This document shows, in pieces, positions 18,171-27,339 of a DNA stretch of 64,000 bases; positions within the stretch are counted from its first letter, which is position 1; the number at the start of each line of letters is the position of its first letter. Below the pieces are notes generated by a model. The model worked only from the letters and a program-made list of their open reading frames with translations, was not told the DNA's origin and did not search any database. Position numbers and translations under genes: made by a program. Origin of the DNA: Helicobacter jaachi (GTDB lineage: Bacteria > Campylobacterota > Campylobacteria > Campylobacterales > Helicobacteraceae); the NCBI RefSeq assembly GCF_000763135.2, contig NZ_JRPR02000007.1, forward strand, positions 1 to 64,000, read 5' to 3'.

Positions 18171-19376
18171 ATGTCTAATATTTCACTTGATACTTCGCAC
18201 AAAGCTTGTATTTTTATGGGCGAATTAGTCCCTAGCACGCTCTTTTTTATGCGACTAGAAAATGCCTTTTTGCTCGCGCAGCAAAATACCATTATAGAAA
18301 TTGTAAGTCAGCATGATAATTTGGAGCGGGATTTAATGATGTGGTGTCGCTTTAAGGGCGAGGAATTCATAGAAAAGCGTGCTCTTGGCACAAATGGCAA
18401 GGCGGATAGAATCTACATTTTGCGCAAACTCTCACCCCAGCAGTTTCAAGCCTTTAATCCCTCTCATCACGCGCCATTATCGCAGGGTTTAGCTCCTAAT
18501 GGCGTGCAGATTGAGCGCGCAAGCCCAGAGTATCATTTTACATACACTTATGATAATGATATTGCAAGCAGTAATATAGAATCTTTGTATGAAGAAGCGA
18601 AAAAATCCCAGTGGAACGCCTCAAGCGATATTAAATGGCAGGAGATACCGCATTTTAGCCAAGAAGTAGAGTTTGCTATTGCGCAGATTATGACTTATTT
18701 GAGCGAAAATGAGTTTTCAGCCCTATATATTCCTAGTCGTTTTTTAGGGCAGATTTCACCTTATTTTACGCCCATTCCGTTGCTGCTTTCAAGCATTATA
18801 GGCGATGAAAGCCGACATATAGAATCTTTTATCAAGCGTGCAAATGCTACAGGGCTTGGCGTGCAGTATTCTACACGCATAACACAGCAAAGCCTATATA
18901 GCCTATGGGCGCAAAAGGATTATTTTGTTTCAAGTTTTTTGCTGCACATTATGGGCGAGGGGACTTTTATTGATTTACTGCATTTTTTGAGCGAGAGTTT
19001 TAGGCGCATAGGCGATGAGGCAAGCGCGTATATGCTGCAATTAGTTAAGCGCGATGAAGCAAGGCATGTAGCCTATGGTATGAGCAATGTAAAATATGCC
19101 CTAAGCGCTAATCCTGCAAAGATTGCACTGCTTAAAGATGTAGTATTTGCGCGTAAGCATTTTTTAGATTCTGTACATACAGAATCTTCACTGCTGCTTG
19201 AATCATTATCGATTTTGCGCGCAGGAGGAGCGCAGGGTATAGCGCGAGGCTTTGAGGAGGTGTTAGCTTTAAAGCAAAAAATGGAGAGAAACCGCGTAAA
19301 GCGGCTTGTGGAGTGTGGCATTGATGAGGAGCTTGCTTGGGATTTAAGCAAAGCACATACACCAAATTTTATGTAA
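18171..19376 (+). CDS. TusA-like domain fused to ferritin-like diiron protein, uncharacterised
   Basis: A 401-residue cytosolic protein. Residues 1-86 look like a TusA/SirA fold (DTSHKACIFMGELVPSTLFFMRLENAF ... MMWCRFKGEEF) but lack the CPxP cysteine-proline motif. Residues 160-400 look like a ferritin-like four-helix bundle with a complete diiron set: a glutamate near 181, ESRH (213-216), E263 and EARH (296-299). Such domains activate oxygen (oxidase, oxygenase or peroxidase). It opens a tight three-gene operon (10 bases to the next gene). No clear ribosome binding site is visible before the ATG. Function unknown; oxidation of a sulfur- or carrier-bound substrate is a guess from the fusion. 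Confidence 0.7.
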   Translation: MSNISLDTSHKACIFMGELVPSTLFFMRLENAFLLAQQNTIIEIVSQHDNLERDLMMWCRFKGEEFIEKRALGTNGKADRIYILRKLSPQQFQAFNPSHHAPLSQGLAPNGVQIERASPEYHFTYTYDNDIASSNIESLYEEAKKSQWNASSDIKWQEIPHFSQEVEFAIAQIMTYLSENEFSALYIPSRFLGQISPYFTPIPLLLSSIIGDESRHIESFIKRANATGLGVQYSTRITQQSLYSLWAQKDYFVSSFLLHIMGEGTFIDLLHFLSESFRRIGDEASAYMLQLVKRDEARHVAYGMSNVKYALSANPAKIALLKDVVFARKHFLDSVHTESSLLLESLSILRAGGAQGIARGFEEVLALKQKMERNRVKRLVECGIDEELAWDLSKAHTPNFM

Positions 19377-19386
19377 GGAGTAAAAT

Positions 19387-20520
19387 ATGTTAGATTTAGC
19401 ACATATAGAGCAAAGCACTTTAGCTTTTGCACAGGCATTTGTAGCGCCTTTTAGCGAGGCTGTGGATAAAGAGGGGCGATTCCCCAAAGAGGCATATAGC
19501 GAGCTTAAAAAGCAAGGCTTTATGGGCTTACTTGTGCCTAAAGAATATGGCGGATATGGTGGAAACGCCTTGCAGCACGCGCAGGTGTGCTATAATCTTG
19601 CGCGTTTTTGCACTTCAAGCGCGCTTTGCTATATGATGCATAATGTTGCTACAGCGTGTTTAGCGGCTTTTGGCACACAGGCGCAAAAAGATGAGTTTTT
19701 GCCAAAAATTGCAAAGGGTGAAATTTCCTTTGGGCTAGCTTATAGTGAAAGCGGCTCAGGGACGCATTTTGATTTACCTGATATTACAGAATCTAATGAT
19801 GGGCAAAATAGAATTTTAAATGGGCGCAAAAGCTTTATAACCTCCGCACAGGAGGCAAATTACTACCTTACTTATACAAATTCTTGTATGGTTAAGGGTG
19901 GGAAAAATAATTGGATTACGCCAAGTGATATTGCGGGCTTAACGCACGAGGAGGGGGTGTGGAATGGGCTTGGTATGCGAGGGAATGTCTCAAAGCCTGC
20001 GCAATATCATAATGTCAAGCTTAGTGTAAATCGTTATTTGCTAGGTGAAGACGGGCAAGGAGAGGCACAAGCTGGGCTTGTGGCGATGTATTTTATCATA
20101 GGGCTTGGAGCGGTGTATAGCGGGCTTGGGCAGGCAGCGTATGAATGCGCCTTGCAGCATTGCAAAACGCGCAAATATACAGATGGCACGACTTTAGCCG
20201 ATAAGCCCATAGTAAGAAGCCATATTGCTACACTTTATACGCAAGTTCAAAGTCAAATTGCCTTTGTCAAGGAGGCTGCGCGTGCATTTGATGAGCAAGA
20301 TGCACAAGCGCCTTGTAAAATTTTTGCTAGCAGGATTAATGCTACGCATCTAGTGATGAGCATTTGTGAGCTTGCTATGCGTTTAGGCGGGGGCAGGGCG
20401 TATAGTAAATTACTGCCTTTGGAGCGATATATGCGCGATGCGCTGGCTGCTCAAGTAATGGCGCCAAGCCTTGATGTGCTGCAAGTTTGGCTTGCAAATG
20501 CGCTTTTGCCAAATGAATAA
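19387..20520 (+). CDS. Acyl-CoA dehydrogenase-fold flavoprotein
   Basis: A 377-residue member of the acyl-CoA dehydrogenase superfamily. The N-terminal helical domain has VPKEYGGYGGNALQ, the middle has the FAD-contacting GLAYSESGSGTHFDLP (near 117-132), and the C-terminal helical domain ends LERYMRDALAAQVM. The YEGT-type segment with the catalytic glutamate of medium-chain enzymes is not seen. The C-terminal pattern is closer to flavin monooxygenases of this fold (DszC/SfnC-like), so oxygenation rather than beta-oxidation is possible. No other fatty-acid oxidation genes lie nearby. AAGGAG precedes the ATG; three bases separate its stop from the next frame. Confidence 0.78.
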   Translation: MLDLAHIEQSTLAFAQAFVAPFSEAVDKEGRFPKEAYSELKKQGFMGLLVPKEYGGYGGNALQHAQVCYNLARFCTSSALCYMMHNVATACLAAFGTQAQKDEFLPKIAKGEISFGLAYSESGSGTHFDLPDITESNDGQNRILNGRKSFITSAQEANYYLTYTNSCMVKGGKNNWITPSDIAGLTHEEGVWNGLGMRGNVSKPAQYHNVKLSVNRYLLGEDGQGEAQAGLVAMYFIIGLGAVYSGLGQAAYECALQHCKTRKYTDGTTLADKPIVRSHIATLYTQVQSQIAFVKEAARAFDEQDAQAPCKIFASRINATHLVMSICELAMRLGGGRAYSKLLPLERYMRDALAAQVMAPSLDVLQVWLANALLPNE

Positions 20521-20529
20521 GGAGTGAAA

Positions 20530-21399
20530 ATGCGACATATTGTTGTGGGTGCTGTGGCGTATGCGCCGCAGATTGTGCCTATTTGGGATATTATTAGGGA
20601 GTATGCTAGGGCGTATTTTGGAGATATTGCGCTAGATTATGTGCTTTTTAGTAATTATGAAAGACAGGTGCAGTGGCTTATGGAGGGGAAAATTGATATA
20701 GCGTGGAATACAAATGTAGCTTTTATCCGCTCGCAATTTGCCACAAATAATGGTGTAGAGGCGATTTTAATGCGCGATACAGATGTAGGCTTTAAGAGCG
20801 TGTTTGTTGCCCAAAAAGGCAAGATTAAGCAAGTGCAGGATTTAGTGGGCAAAAGCTTTGGTTTGGGCAGTTTAGATTCTGCACAAGCAGCCATTATGCC
20901 GCTATATTATCTTAAAAAACTCTCCATTCCTTACAAAGAGCTTGCTTTGGGAGATACATCGCTAGAGGCGCAAAGCAAGGCAGTGAGAATCTATCGCTTT
21001 AATAGCGATGTGGGCAAGCATGGCGATACGGGCAGGAGCGAATTTGATGTGCTAGATAGAATCCGCGATGGCGCGCTTGATGCTGGAGCGATTGGCTCAA
21101 GCACTTGGGTGCGCATTATGCAAGAGGGCAGTTATCCTCATATTGAGAGTTTTTATGCTAGCCCTGAATATTGCCATTGTAATTTTACGACTTTACGCAC
21201 ATTTGATAGCGGCTTAAAAAAGGCATTTGTAGAGATGATGTGCTCTCAAAATGAGGCAAAAGATAACGCGCAAATTACGCAGATGATGAGTATGGAGGGC
21301 TTAAATAAGTGGATTATTTGTGATGCACAGATTCTGAAAGGCTATGATGAGGTAGCAGCTGCTATGAGAGAGCAGAATCTGCTGCATTTGGTAAATTGA
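20530..21399 (+). CDS. PhnD/SsuA-like substrate-binding protein without signal peptide
   Basis: About 289 residues with a type II periplasmic-binding fold of the PhnD/SsuA group (IVVGAVAYAPQIVPIWD; MEGKIDIAWNTNVAFI near 54-69; LVGKSFGLGSLDSAQAAIMPLYYL; DAGAIGSSTW). It has no leader, so it should stay in the cytosol, and no permease or ATPase gene is near. AAGGAG favours the ATG at 20530 over the GTG at 20524. It closes the operon with the diiron and flavoprotein genes, so it may hold or hand over their substrate. It converges on truD and overlaps it by 38 bases. Confidence 0.72.
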   Translation: MRHIVVGAVAYAPQIVPIWDIIREYARAYFGDIALDYVLFSNYERQVQWLMEGKIDIAWNTNVAFIRSQFATNNGVEAILMRDTDVGFKSVFVAQKGKIKQVQDLVGKSFGLGSLDSAQAAIMPLYYLKKLSIPYKELALGDTSLEAQSKAVRIYRFNSDVGKHGDTGRSEFDVLDRIRDGALDAGAIGSSTWVRIMQEGSYPHIESFYASPEYCHCNFTTLRTFDSGLKKAFVEMMCSQNEAKDNAQITQMMSMEGLNKWIICDAQILKGYDEVAAAMREQNLLHLVN

Positions 21400-22522
21400 G
21401 CAAACATTCAAGAAAAATAGTCGCATAGCTGCCTTTTGGCAGGCTAAAGCATAGCTCATATTGAGCCTTTGGCGCGATGTATTTGCCCTCTATATCCTCC
21501 GCCCATACCCACGCATACCGCCGCGAGCCAATGGCGCGGATAGAATCTTGCAAGCTAGATTCTATACATAAAGCAAGCTTTTGCGCTGGCATAAGCTTTG
21601 TGCCAAAGAGCGCGCCTGTGGGGGATACCTCTCTATTTATAAAGCGCGTAGATTCTATATTTTCATCATCGCATATGAAAGTCTTGCCAAAAGGATAGTG
21701 GCACATCACATCACCTAGCAATAGCAAAAAGGGCTGCTTTTGAAGCTGCAAGGATTGAATGAGTGGGCGCGAATAGTGGGCTTTAAGAGTTTGCAAGGCT
21801 TGAATGTGGCTTTGATTAAGTGCATCTAGGACATCATTTGCGCTAAAGTTATGCACAATTTGTGAGAGATACACGCGCGCATAAAGCCATTGATTAAACA
21901 AATAGCTTTGGTAGCTAGAGATGAGAAAGGCGCTCATTTTTTTGTTTTTAAGTTTAAGTTGCTGTGCGTTAATGGCTTTGCCGCTTTGGAAATTATCCCC
22001 ATCATTGCCAAAGCGTTGATTGCCAAAATAATTTGGAAAGCCCCAAGTTTGCAGCACTTTAAGCGCACTTTCAAGCCGCACTACATCTGTGGGTTTAAGT
22101 TTTTTAAGCCGCATAAAAAAGCGATTGCCTTTGAGATGTCCTATTTTTAGCTTATTGTGATGAGGCGTGATAGATAAAATCTTTATTTGTTCACTCGCTA
22201 AATGCGGCAATATAGAATCTAGCGCGGGTTTTAAAGAGCGATGTATGCTAAGGTATTGATAAGTGCTAGCGGCTTTATCCTTTAGCCCAGCGTAGCCTAT
22301 ATCGCGCACTTTGCAGCCTAGCATTTGGGAGAGTTTGGCTAAAAGTTCAAAAGTGCTTAGTCCGCGCTTGCGCACATAAAGTATGAGATGCTCTCCCTCC
22401 CCACTTGGCTCATAAAGTGGGATTTCTTTTACTACAAAATCGCGCGCAGATGGGTTAAAGTGGCATTGTATTGCGCTATGAGTAAAGGGGTAGATTCTAT
22501 CTAGTGTGCGCGGAGACTGCAT
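21362..22522 (-). CDS. truD: tRNA pseudouridine(13) synthase TruD
   Basis: A 386-residue TruD pseudouridine synthase, which modifies U13 in tRNA-Glu. The catalytic aspartate lies in GYAGLKDKAASTYQ (near 79-92). PNYFGNQRFG (near 167) and the TRFINREVSPTGALFG segment are typical. It follows alr by 3 bases in the same direction. Its 3' end overlaps the convergent binding-protein gene. Confidence 0.93.
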   Translation of the reverse strand: MQSPRTLDRIYPFTHSAIQCHFNPSARDFVVKEIPLYEPSGEGEHLILYVRKRGLSTFELLAKLSQMLGCKVRDIGYAGLKDKAASTYQYLSIHRSLKPALDSILPHLASEQIKILSITPHHNKLKIGHLKGNRFFMRLKKLKPTDVVRLESALKVLQTWGFPNYFGNQRFGNDGDNFQSGKAINAQQLKLKNKKMSAFLISSYQSYLFNQWLYARVYLSQIVHNFSANDVLDALNQSHIQALQTLKAHYSRPLIQSLQLQKQPFLLLLGDVMCHYPFGKTFICDDENIESTRFINREVSPTGALFGTKLMPAQKLALCIESSLQDSIRAIGSRRYAWVWAEDIEGKYIAPKAQYELCFSLPKGSYATIFLECLLNLPNAADSALS

Positions 22523-22525
22523 GAC

Positions 22526-23563
22526 TTAGATAATAGTGCGCTTAATGGCAGGTGAAAGGCGCGTCAAAACCTCATAACTAATGGTATCAAAGGCTTTGGC
22601 AATGGGCGTGGCATTATCAAAAACGCAGATTCTATGTTTATCACAAAGGCATGAAAAGCAATCCATTGATGAGCGCGGCAGGATTTGATAGCCCTCTTTG
22701 GTATAGACTTTGTGTCGTTCATTCACGCGAAAAAAGCCATCGCCATAGCCTATATCATAAGTGCTAATAACGCTTTCACGCTCTAAGCTCGTGCAGCCGC
22801 TATATCCTATGCGCGCACCTTTTTGGGCTATGCGCGTGGCCACTCTATCCGCATAGAGCGCGGCGACTTTTTGCAGATTTGCGCTTACAGGATTTTGAAA
22901 ATTTACATCAAGATAGCCATACATCGCAATGCCAATACGCACCAAATCATCGCTAATGCCTCCCTTATTTGCCGCCGCGCGCACTGCACCAGAAGAGCTA
23001 AGCGAGTGAAAGCGCGGCAGCTTAAAGCCATACTTTTGGCTTAGCCCCCTCACTTCTTGTTTAATCTCTGCAAAGCGCTTTTGCCCTTGCTCAAAGGCGC
23101 TATCTACATCATCGCCATAGCCATTATGGCAAAACACCCCTACAAGCTCTAAGCCATTTTGTAAAATAAGCTCGATAAATGTATAAATCTCGCTAGATTC
23201 TATACCATTGCGATTCATGCCTGCATTGACTTTAAGCTCTACTTTTGTGCCTCGTGGCAAGGCTGCGATATGGGCTTTGTCATTAATGACAAAAGCGATA
23301 TTTTTGGGGAATTTGCCCTCTGGCATACCATAAAATGCTGTAATTAAAGGGAAATATTGACTTATGCGCAGGGCTTCGGCGTAGTTTTTTACAAACACAC
23401 TTTTAATACCATAATCACGCGCTAAAAGGGCTATTTGCTCTAAGCCATGCCCATAGGCATTATCTTTTAAGACTGCGCCTAGCTCGATATTTGCGCCAAT
23501 GTGAGAGGATATGATATTAAGATTATGTTTGAGGGCTTGTGAATTAAGGGTGATTTCAGCCAT
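22526..23563 (-). CDS. alr: Alanine racemase
   Basis: A 345-residue fold-type III PLP enzyme making D-alanine for peptidoglycan. The PLP lysine is in LGAVLKDNAYGHG (near 28-40), and the opposing catalytic tyrosine is in ARIGYSGCTS. STYDIGYGDGF and SMDCFSC are further family blocks. The ATG has only a weak ribosome binding site. Together with truD it forms a probable two-gene unit behind the cytochrome gene. Confidence 0.93.
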   Translation of the reverse strand: MAEITLNSQALKHNLNIISSHIGANIELGAVLKDNAYGHGLEQIALLARDYGIKSVFVKNYAEALRISQYFPLITAFYGMPEGKFPKNIAFVINDKAHIAALPRGTKVELKVNAGMNRNGIESSEIYTFIELILQNGLELVGVFCHNGYGDDVDSAFEQGQKRFAEIKQEVRGLSQKYGFKLPRFHSLSSSGAVRAAANKGGISDDLVRIGIAMYGYLDVNFQNPVSANLQKVAALYADRVATRIAQKGARIGYSGCTSLERESVISTYDIGYGDGFFRVNERHKVYTKEGYQILPRSSMDCFSCLCDKHRICVFDNATPIAKAFDTISYEVLTRLSPAIKRTII

Positions 23564-23569
23564 TTGGGT

Positions 23570-23584
23570 GCGGGATAAACCCGC
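23570..23584 (-). terminator. Hairpin between cytochrome c and alr genes
   Basis: GCGGG-TTTAT-CCCGC (minus strand) forms a five-pair GC-rich stem directly after the cytochrome stop and before the alr start. No U-run follows, so it may only weaken read-through or protect an mRNA end. Confidence 0.35.
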
Positions 23585-23586
23585 CT

Positions 23587-23892
23587 TTATTTGGGAAGTT
23601 TAGCGATATAATCTGCTAAAAGTTCAATATCAGCATCGCTTACATTTGCCATTTGTCCATACATAATCGCCTTAGCGCCGCCATTATCAGCCGTCTTAGC
23701 TTTGTATCCTTTAAGCTGTTTTAAAAGCTCATCTTTTGACATTCCAGCAATTTTTGCATTACCTTTGCTGCCCGGAGCGACCTTTTTGCCATCTGCGCCG
23801 TGGCAGGCGATACATTTTTTATACGCAGCTGGAGCCTCTGCAAATGCAGTGCTTACAAAGCCTAAAAACACGAGAAAAAGCAACTTTTTCAT
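23587..23892 (-). CDS. Small monoheme cytochrome c (c-553 type)
   Basis: A 101-residue periplasmic electron carrier. It has a signal peptide (MKKLLFLVFLGFVSTAFA), then the heme motif CIACHG (near 27-32) and an axial methionine likely in IMYGQM. The mature part is lysine-rich, like Helicobacter c-553. AAGGA six bases before the ATG at 23892 fixes the start; a TTG two codons up is less likely. It probably shuttles electrons between the bc1 complex and the terminal oxidase. Confidence 0.9.
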   Translation of the reverse strand: MKKLLFLVFLGFVSTAFAEAPAAYKKCIACHGADGKKVAPGSKGNAKIAGMSKDELLKQLKGYKAKTADNGGAKAIMYGQMANVSDADIELLADYIAKLPK

Positions 23893-23980
23893 ACTCAATC
23901 CTTTATATTGTTGTTTGCCCTGGTTTTAAGACAACGCGGGATTCTACAAATCAAAAACTAATACTATCCTTAAAGGTATT

Positions 23981-24568
23981 TTAAAGCTTCACGCGCAGGC
24001 TTATTGCACGCGAGAGCGAGAGCTGGTCGATAGAATCTAGCCCAATACCTGTTGGCACGCCTTGAGCAATTTTGCTAAAGCGCAGGGGAGAGGTGATTTT
24101 ATCTTCAATATAGAGCATGATGGCTTCATTAGCTAGGCTTGGAGAGAGGGCAAAGATAATCTCTTGAATAGATTCTGTAATGATGCGATTGTTAAGCAAT
24201 TTAAAATCAATTTGCTCTAAATCATTTTGAGAATCTAGCACAAAATATCGCCCGCAAAACTCCCCTATATCCTCAATGGTAAAAATATCTTTTGGGCTTG
24301 CTACAATGCATAACTCGCCATTTTGTCGCGTATGGGAGGAGCAGATTTCACAAATCTCACTTTCGCTTATACCAAAGCATTTTTGACATCGCTGCACACT
24401 TAGTGCGGCATTTTCAATAGCATGGGCGATATTAAGCCCTAAAAATTTATCCTCTAAGCAAAGCGCATACGCCATTTTTTGCGCACTTTTTTTGCCAATG
24501 GCTGGGAGTTTTTCAAGCGCAGAAATAAGCTCAAAAAATGCTTTAAGACTAAATTTATATTCATTCAT
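23981..24568 (-). CDS. recR: Recombination protein RecR
   Basis: A 195-residue RecR. It has a helix-hairpin-helix start (LISALEKLPAIGKKSAQKMAY), a four-cysteine zinc motif (CQKCFGISESEICEIC, near 59-74) and a Toprim domain (LCIVASPKDIFTIEDIGEFCGRYFVL). RecR works in RecF/RecO-type recombination repair; Helicobacter species use a RecOR pathway. The frame opens 12 codons earlier, but the ATG at 24568 has AAGG at proper distance and the family length. Confidence 0.93.
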   Translation of the reverse strand: MNEYKFSLKAFFELISALEKLPAIGKKSAQKMAYALCLEDKFLGLNIAHAIENAALSVQRCQKCFGISESEICEICSSHTRQNGELCIVASPKDIFTIEDIGEFCGRYFVLDSQNDLEQIDFKLLNNRIITESIQEIIFALSPSLANEAIMLYIEDKITSPLRFSKIAQGVPTGIGLDSIDQLSLSRAISLRVKL

Positions 24569-24680
24569 AGATATGCCTTTGTAGGGGTTAGAATCCCAAA
24601 TCATAGCGGCAAAAAATTTAACTTTGCCTTATAAAATTTTGCTACAATTTTTGGCTTAAAATAACTACTAGGAGTAGCCT

Positions 24681-25835
24681 TTGGAGACTTTTGATTATTA
24701 TGAAGTGCTAGAAATCATGCGCACAAGCGATAAGGAGGTGATTAAAAAGGCTTATCGCAAAATGGCATTAAAATATCACCCCGATAGAAATCCTGATGAT
24801 AAGCATGCTGAAGAGCAGTTTAAGCGTGTGAATGAGGCTTATGAGGTCTTAAGCGATGATGCTAAGCGACAAATTTATGATAAATATGGCAAGGAGGGCT
24901 TACAAAACTCTGGCTTTAGCGGCTTTAGTGGGCGTGATTTTAGCGATATTTTTGGAGATTTAGGCTCCATTTTTGAATCTGCTTTTGGTGCAAATTTTGG
25001 ATTCTCAAATAAAAATGCTAGCGCGCAGGGCAAGTATAGTTTAGATGAAATTATAGGCTTAGAATTAAGCTTTAAAGAAGCCGTTTTTGGCTGCAAAAAG
25101 CAAATTCATAATAGCTTTAAAATCGCCTGCAGTGATTGCAAAGGCACAGGCGCAAAAGATGGCAAACTCACTACCTGCAGTGATTGCGGAGGTAAGGGAC
25201 AGGTATATATGCGACAGGGCTTTATGACCTTTGCGCAAACTTGCCCAACTTGCAAAGGAGCGGGGCAAAAAGCAAATGAAAAATGCGCTAAATGCAAGGG
25301 TAGCGGCTTTGAGATGAGTGAGGAGGATTTTGAAGTAAATATCCCTGAAGGTATTGATGATGGGCATAAAATCCGCATAAGCGGCAGAGGAAATGCTGAT
25401 AAAGATGGCAAAAGGGGCGATTTGTATATTGCTATAAGCGTGGCAGAGGATACAAACTTTGTGCGCGATGGGGAAAATGTGTATATTGAAGTGCCTGTAT
25501 TTTTTACCTCAATCGTGCTTGGCACTACGCTTAAAATCCCCTCTTTACGCGGAGAATTAGAGCTTAGAATCCCGCCAAATACAAGGGATAAGGAGCAATT
25601 TGTATTTGACAATGAGGGCATAAAAGATGTAAATAGCTCATATAGAGGGAAGTTTGTGGCTCAAATTAAAATCACCTATCCTCCTAAATTAAATGCAGAG
25701 CAAAAGGCATTGGTTGAGAAACTCCAAGAGAGTTTTGGTGTAGAGAGCCAGCCTTATAAAAATGTATTTGAAGAGTGCTTTACTAAAATTAAACAATGGC
25801 TACACAAGCACGATATAGGCAAGGATAAAGCCTAG
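24681..25835 (+). CDS. dnaJ: Chaperone DnaJ (Hsp40)
   Basis: A 384-residue type I DnaJ, co-chaperone of DnaK. J domain 1-68 with HPD at 33-35; Gly/Phe-rich region near 75-115; four CxxCxGxG zinc repeats near 150-215 ([34 protein letters not shown]); then the substrate-binding C-terminal domain. The start is TTG with AGGAG six bases ahead. It diverges from recR. Confidence 0.96.
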   Translation: METFDYYEVLEIMRTSDKEVIKKAYRKMALKYHPDRNPDDKHAEEQFKRVNEAYEVLSDDAKRQIYDKYGKEGLQNSGFSGFSGRDFSDIFGDLGSIFESAFGANFGFSNKNASAQGKYSLDEIIGLELSFKEAVFGCKKQIHNSFKIACSDCKGTGAKDGKLTTCSDCGGKGQVYMRQGFMTFAQTCPTCKGAGQKANEKCAKCKGSGFEMSEEDFEVNIPEGIDDGHKIRISGRGNADKDGKRGDLYIAISVAEDTNFVRDGENVYIEVPVFFTSIVLGTTLKIPSLRGELELRIPPNTRDKEQFVFDNEGIKDVNSSYRGKFVAQIKITYPPKLNAEQKALVEKLQESFGVESQPYKNVFEECFTKIKQWLHKHDIGKDKA

Positions 25836-25922
25836 AAATTAACATTAACTATTAAGCACTACAATGCTCACAATTTTAAACCTTAGATTCCTGCTTTTTA
25901 AAAGTAGAGTTAAGGAGAGGCT

Positions 25923-27302
25923 ATGCATTTAAAGAGTATGCAAATTCTTGTTTTGGGTTATGTGTGTATCATTATCGTTGGCGCGTGTATTTTGCTGCTG
26001 CCGGGTATGCACACCACTCCTATAACTTTCCTAGAGGCACTCTTTACAAGTGCGTCGGCTTTTACTTGCACGGGGCTTATCATCAAAGATACTGCGGTTG
26101 ATTTCACCATACTTGGGCAAAGCGTGATAATAGTGCTTATTTGGTTTGGTGGTTTTGGTTATATGAGTTTGCTAGGCATTGTGTATGTGCTTTTACGCAG
26201 GCGGCTCTCGCATATGGAGCTTAATATGATAAAAGGCGCGCTTAATCACCCAAGTGTTGATGGTATGACACATTTTCTTAAAAAAATTCTAGTTTTTGTG
26301 CTGATTTTAGAGGGTGTGGGGGCTTTGGTGCTTTTTATTTATTTTTATTATTGCAAGGATTTTGATGTGGGCAAAGCCGCATTTGCTGGTATTTTCCACG
26401 CTATATCAGCACTTAACAATGCTGGATTCTCTATTTTTAGCACCAATCTTATGGATTATCGCCAAAGTTTGGTTGTAAATTTTGTCATTTGCTCGCTTGT
26501 TATTTGTGGGAGTTTGGGCTATATCGTGCTGGTAGAATTGCATGCCTTTACGCATTCATATTTTAGTAATTTTGTGCGAGCATGTATCCATAAATGCGAT
26601 ATGGTAAAAATCCGCCTAAGCCTGCATACAAGGATTGTAGCGACTTATACTATAGGACTTTTACTCATTGGCTTTTGCTTTGTGCTGCTCTTAGAATATA
26701 ATAACGCTAAAACTTTGGGGAGCTTTACATTTTTTGATAAGGCACTCTCAAGCTTTTTTATATCGGTTAATTACCGCACTTCTGGCTTTAATACCATCGA
26801 TTTATCGGGCTTAAAGGATTCTACTTTATTCTTTTCTTCGCTTCTTATGCTCGTAGGAGGTGCGCCCGGCGGGAGTGCTGGAGGGATTAAGGTCACTACA
26901 CTTGCTGTGCTTCTTGCCTTTTGTATCGCGCTTTTTAATGATGCAAAGCCTGCGTTATTTAAGCGCGCCATTTCAGAATCTAGCATTAAAAAGGCTATTG
27001 TTGTGGCGATTATTGCGCTATTTAGCATTGTGATTACAAGCTTTTGTATAGCCATTTTTCAAGAGGATACGCGCTTTATGCTTATAATGTTTGAAGTATG
27101 CTCGGCATTTGCCACCGTTGGCGTATCCACAGGCAATGGCGGCACACTAAGTTTGAGTGCGAATTTTAACTTTTTCTCCCAGCTGTGCATTATTGCGCTT
27201 ATGATTATGGGTAAGGTTGGGATTTTGGCATTTTGGCTTATTTGTGTAGGCAAGCGCAAGCAGAGCCATATTGCGCTACAAGAGGAAAATGTGACTATTT
27301 AG
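25923..27302 (+). CDS. ktrB: KtrB/TrkH-type potassium uptake channel subunit
   Basis: A 459-residue integral membrane protein with four repeated M1-P-M2 units. The selectivity-filter glycines are visible in FTCTGLII, LNNAGFSIFS, YRTSGFNTID and FATVGVSTGNGG. GGAPGGSAGGIKVTT (near 316-330) is also characteristic. The next gene encodes the cytosolic RCK partner, so the pair forms a Ktr-type Na+-dependent or voltage-driven K+ uptake system. AGGAGAGG precedes the ATG. Confidence 0.9.
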   Translation: MHLKSMQILVLGYVCIIIVGACILLLPGMHTTPITFLEALFTSASAFTCTGLIIKDTAVDFTILGQSVIIVLIWFGGFGYMSLLGIVYVLLRRRLSHMELNMIKGALNHPSVDGMTHFLKKILVFVLILEGVGALVLFIYFYYCKDFDVGKAAFAGIFHAISALNNAGFSIFSTNLMDYRQSLVVNFVICSLVICGSLGYIVLVELHAFTHSYFSNFVRACIHKCDMVKIRLSLHTRIVATYTIGLLLIGFCFVLLLEYNNAKTLGSFTFFDKALSSFFISVNYRTSGFNTIDLSGLKDSTLFFSSLLMLVGGAPGGSAGGIKVTTLAVLLAFCIALFNDAKPALFKRAISESSIKKAIVVAIIALFSIVITSFCIAIFQEDTRFMLIMFEVCSAFATVGVSTGNGGTLSLSANFNFFSQLCIIALMIMGKVGILAFWLICVGKRKQSHIALQEENVTI

Positions 27303-27339
27303 CGTTGGGCTAGATTCTATAAATTCTAAGGAGTGAGCA

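Noticed and set aside
19387-20520. Fatty-acid beta-oxidation role for the ACAD-fold protein
   Set aside because: No thiolase, hydratase or CoA ligase gene is near, and the usual YEGT catalytic segment is not seen; the partners are a diiron protein and a binding protein.
21362-21399. Functional antisense control from the truD / binding-protein 3' overlap
   Set aside because: A 38-base convergent overlap is common in compact genomes and nothing else points to regulation.
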